Assembly: GCA_036273855.1 (NCBI GenBank)
Contig: DASUGU010000007.1
Span: 1-64,000, forward strand
Direction of reading: 5' to 3'
From: DATEPR01 sp036273855
GTDB taxonomy: Bacteria > Actinomycetota > Actinomycetes > Mycobacteriales > Pseudonocardiaceae
DNA: 64,000 nucleotides
Of this stretch, positions 62,373-64,000 are shown one piece after another. The notes under the pieces are model-generated. The model searched no databases. It was not told the origin of the DNA and was given only the letters and a program-made list of their open reading frames with translations. Position 1 is the first letter of the stretch, and every line of letters starts with the position of its first letter. Position numbers and translations under genes: made by a program.

Positions 62373-63080
62373 ATGGAGGCGCGCTACGACGGCGTCGCGG
62401 ACTTCTACGCCGCGGGCTGGCCGGACGATCTCGACGATCCGGCGTCGACGTGCCTGTTCGCGCTGCTCGGCCCGGTGGCCGGCCAGCGGGTGCTGGAGAT
62501 CGCCTGCGGCCACGGCAGGGTGAGCCGGGAACTGGCCCGCCGGGGTGCGTCGGTCTCGGCCGTGGACATCTCCGGCGAGTTGATCGGCAAGGCGCTGGCC
62601 GCCGAGCAGGACCGGCCGCTGGGCATCCGCTACACGCACGCCGACGCCACCGAGCCGGACCTGCTGGCCGGCGAGACGTTCGACGCCGTGGTGTGCTGTT
62701 TCGGCCTGTCCGACATCGACGACCTGGACGGCACGCTGGACACCGTCCGGCGGACGCTGCGGCCGGGCGGGCTGTTCGTCTGGTCCATCCTGCATCCTTG
62801 TTTCGCCGGTGGCGCCGGGACATCCGGTTCCTGGCCGACCGGCGGCCGCTACCACGACGAGGGCTGGTGGCGCGCCGACGGCGAGCAGTCCACGCTGCGC
62901 AGGCGGGTCGGCGCCCACCACCGTATGCTCGCCACCTATCTCAACGGGGTGCGCAAGCACGGCATGACCGTGGACGAGGTGGCCGAGCCCGACCCGGGCT
63001 GGGGCGGCGACCGAGCGGACGCCGCCCGGTCCCCGGTGTTCCTGATCGTGCGCTGCGTCCGGCGCAAGTCCAGTCCTTAG
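62373..63080 (+). CDS. Class I SAM-dependent methyltransferase
   Basis: This 235-residue methyltransferase has motif I VLEIACGHGRVSRELARRG, SAVDISGELIGKAL and DAVVCCFGLSDIDDLDGT. It resembles ubiquinone/SAM small-molecule methyltransferases. The start has no strong ribosome site. It diverges from htpG with an 85-base gap. The substrate is unknown. Confidence 0.88.
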   Translation: MEARYDGVADFYAAGWPDDLDDPASTCLFALLGPVAGQRVLEIACGHGRVSRELARRGASVSAVDISGELIGKALAAEQDRPLGIRYTHADATEPDLLAGETFDAVVCCFGLSDIDDLDGTLDTVRRTLRPGGLFVWSILHPCFAGGAGTSGSWPTGGRYHDEGWWRADGEQSTLRRRVGAHHRMLATYLNGVRKHGMTVDEVAEPDPGWGGDRADAARSPVFLIVRCVRRKSSP

Positions 63081-63399
63081 TAGACATTCGACGGCGTTTG
63101 CCCCCGATGTCCGATTAGCCCCTCGACGACCGTTCTCGCCGTTGGGCATCCGGCCCGTGCGATGGCCGACCGAACAGAGCAGCGGGCGGCCCCCGGATCG
63201 CCGCCACCGTGATACGGAGAGTCGCATCGGCTGCGGCAACGGGTGACCACGCACTCCCTCACCGGGTGAAGAATGCTCTCGGACCTGATTGTCACTTGCC
63301 CGCGACGAAACAGCGGAGCTAAATTCTGAACCGTTCGGCCACCGTTCTCCAGGTGGCCGACACTACAATTCTACGCGGAATGGCGGTGCGATTCCAAGA
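63081..63399. other. Intergenic region, no feature seen
   Basis: This 319-base gap before the DUF4239 gene has no convincing gene, repeat or hairpin. It should hold the DUF4239 promoter, possibly in the lower-GC part after 63290. Confidence 0.4.
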
Positions 63400-64000
63400 A
63401 TGGTCGTGTACCTGTACGGCGCATTGTGGGTCATTGTCGCCGGAGCCGCCGCCGGTGGCATCGCCTTCTATCTTCGGCGCCGTTCGGAACGCGAAGGGAG
63501 AACGGAGAACAACGAGTCGGCAGGCCAGGTCTTCACCATCGTGGGCGGCCTGCACGCGGTGTTGATCGCGTTCGTCCTGATCGGTCTGTTCGACGCCGTC
63601 GGCGCGGCACGGGACAACGCGAACGCCGAGGCCAACAGCCTGGTCGCGGTGACGTGGGCGAGTGATTCACTGCCCGAACCGCAGCGCACCGAGGTGCAGA
63701 ATCTCGCCAACAACTACGCCAACCAGGTGATCCGCCAGGAATGGCCGACCATGCAGGCCGGCCACGAGGTGGACGACGACGCGTGGCAGACGCTGGACCA
63801 GCTGAAGACGGTCATCGCGTCGGCGAACGTCAGCTACGGCTGGCTGACCGACCGGAAGAACGAGGCGGCCAACCAACTCTGGATGGTGTACCAGGATCGG
63901 CAGACCCGCATCGACCAGGCCAGCAGCGGCGGTGTCGGCACGGTGCTCTGGTTCGCGCTGTTCATCGGCAGCGTCCTGTCGGTGGCATTGCCGATGCTGT
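63400..64000 (+). CDS. DUF4239 (bestrophin-like) membrane protein, 3' end outside window
   Basis: The frame stays open from ATG 63400 to the window edge (200 codons). The first membrane segment is at about residues 5-24 (YGALWVIVAGAAAGGIAFYL). A second (QVFTIVGGLHAVLIAFVLIG) is followed by DAVGAARDNANAEANSLVAV, the typical DUF4239 loop with small residues. A third segment starts near the edge. The family is thought to be channel-like, but the function is not known. The gene is partial. Confidence 0.8.
   Translation, partial: MVVYLYGALWVIVAGAAAGGIAFYLRRRSEREGRTENNESAGQVFTIVGGLHAVLIAFVLIGLFDAVGAARDNANAEANSLVAVTWASDSLPEPQRTEVQNLANNYANQVIRQEWPTMQAGHEVDDDAWQTLDQLKTVIASANVSYGWLTDRKNEAANQLWMVYQDRQTRIDQASSGGVGTVLWFALFIGSVLSVALPML

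Overview
The window is high-GC DNA whose genes end mostly in G/C-ending codons and often start with GTG. It contains a mycothiol-type maleylpyruvate isomerase, many acyl-CoA dehydrogenases and several TetR/IclR/HxlR regulators. This points to an actinomycete chromosome. A Pseudonocardiales-type organism is my best guess, but no rRNA or tRNA is present to fix it. No rRNA, tRNA, CRISPR array, transposase or phage gene was found.

Layout. (1) 1-736 has no gene; it holds a dispersed family of 25-bp imperfect inverted repeats plus a short tandem repeat. (2) 737-1420 is an HxlR/SCP2 regulator. (3) About 1.9-31.7 kb looks like a composite specialised-metabolism locus. It has two adenylation-domain proteins that both lack the C-terminal catalytic subdomain, and a PLP-fold protein that seems to lack its lysine. 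Next come two DUF1702 proteins, a P450, a small gluconate-2-dehydrogenase-subunit-3-like protein and a GMC oxidoreductase. A run of small unknown proteins, a flavoprotein and two AhpD-like proteins follow. The RiPP-type (TOMM) part is a fused E1-like/YcaO cyclodehydratase and a SagB dehydrogenase. Control genes are a histidine kinase made of two complete kinases in one chain, a LuxR-type response regulator and an AraC regulator. The rest is a 66-residue peptide gene with its own terminator, a split thiamine-diphosphate decarboxylase pair, and UnbV-like and UnbU-like proteins, followed by an MFS exporter. DUF1702, UnbU and UnbV are known mainly from enediyne clusters, yet no enediyne polyketide synthase is here. 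The mix with YcaO/SagB is the most interesting feature of the window.

(4) 33.6-51.4 kb is a lipid or steroid-like acyl-CoA degradation region. It has a paired FadE dehydrogenase, SDR, Zn-ribbon/OB protein with lipid-transfer thiolase, NDP-forming CoA ligase, TetR, thioesterase, enoyl-CoA hydratase, further acyl-CoA dehydrogenases and an alpha/beta hydrolase. Three promoters here share one operator architecture (xC..GAA, 6 bases, TCTAG(T/A)AT), which suggests one TetR regulon. (5) 51.4-54.8 kb holds a TetR-MFS efflux unit with a perfect 23-bp operator, a methyltransferase and a molybdopterin-binding (Mop) protein. (6) 54.8-60.0 kb is a gentisate module: IclR, aromatic acid transporter, gentisate dioxygenase, maleylpyruvate isomerase and a flavin hydroxylase. 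(7) 60.4-64 kb carries htpG, a methyltransferase and the 5' part of a DUF4239 membrane protein.

A family of about 180-bp nested palindromic elements lies in intergenic DNA at 33.2 kb, 33.5 kb, 39.0 kb and 60.1 kb. Gene ends next to some of these copies show a clear third-position shift towards A on the plus strand, whichever way the gene runs.
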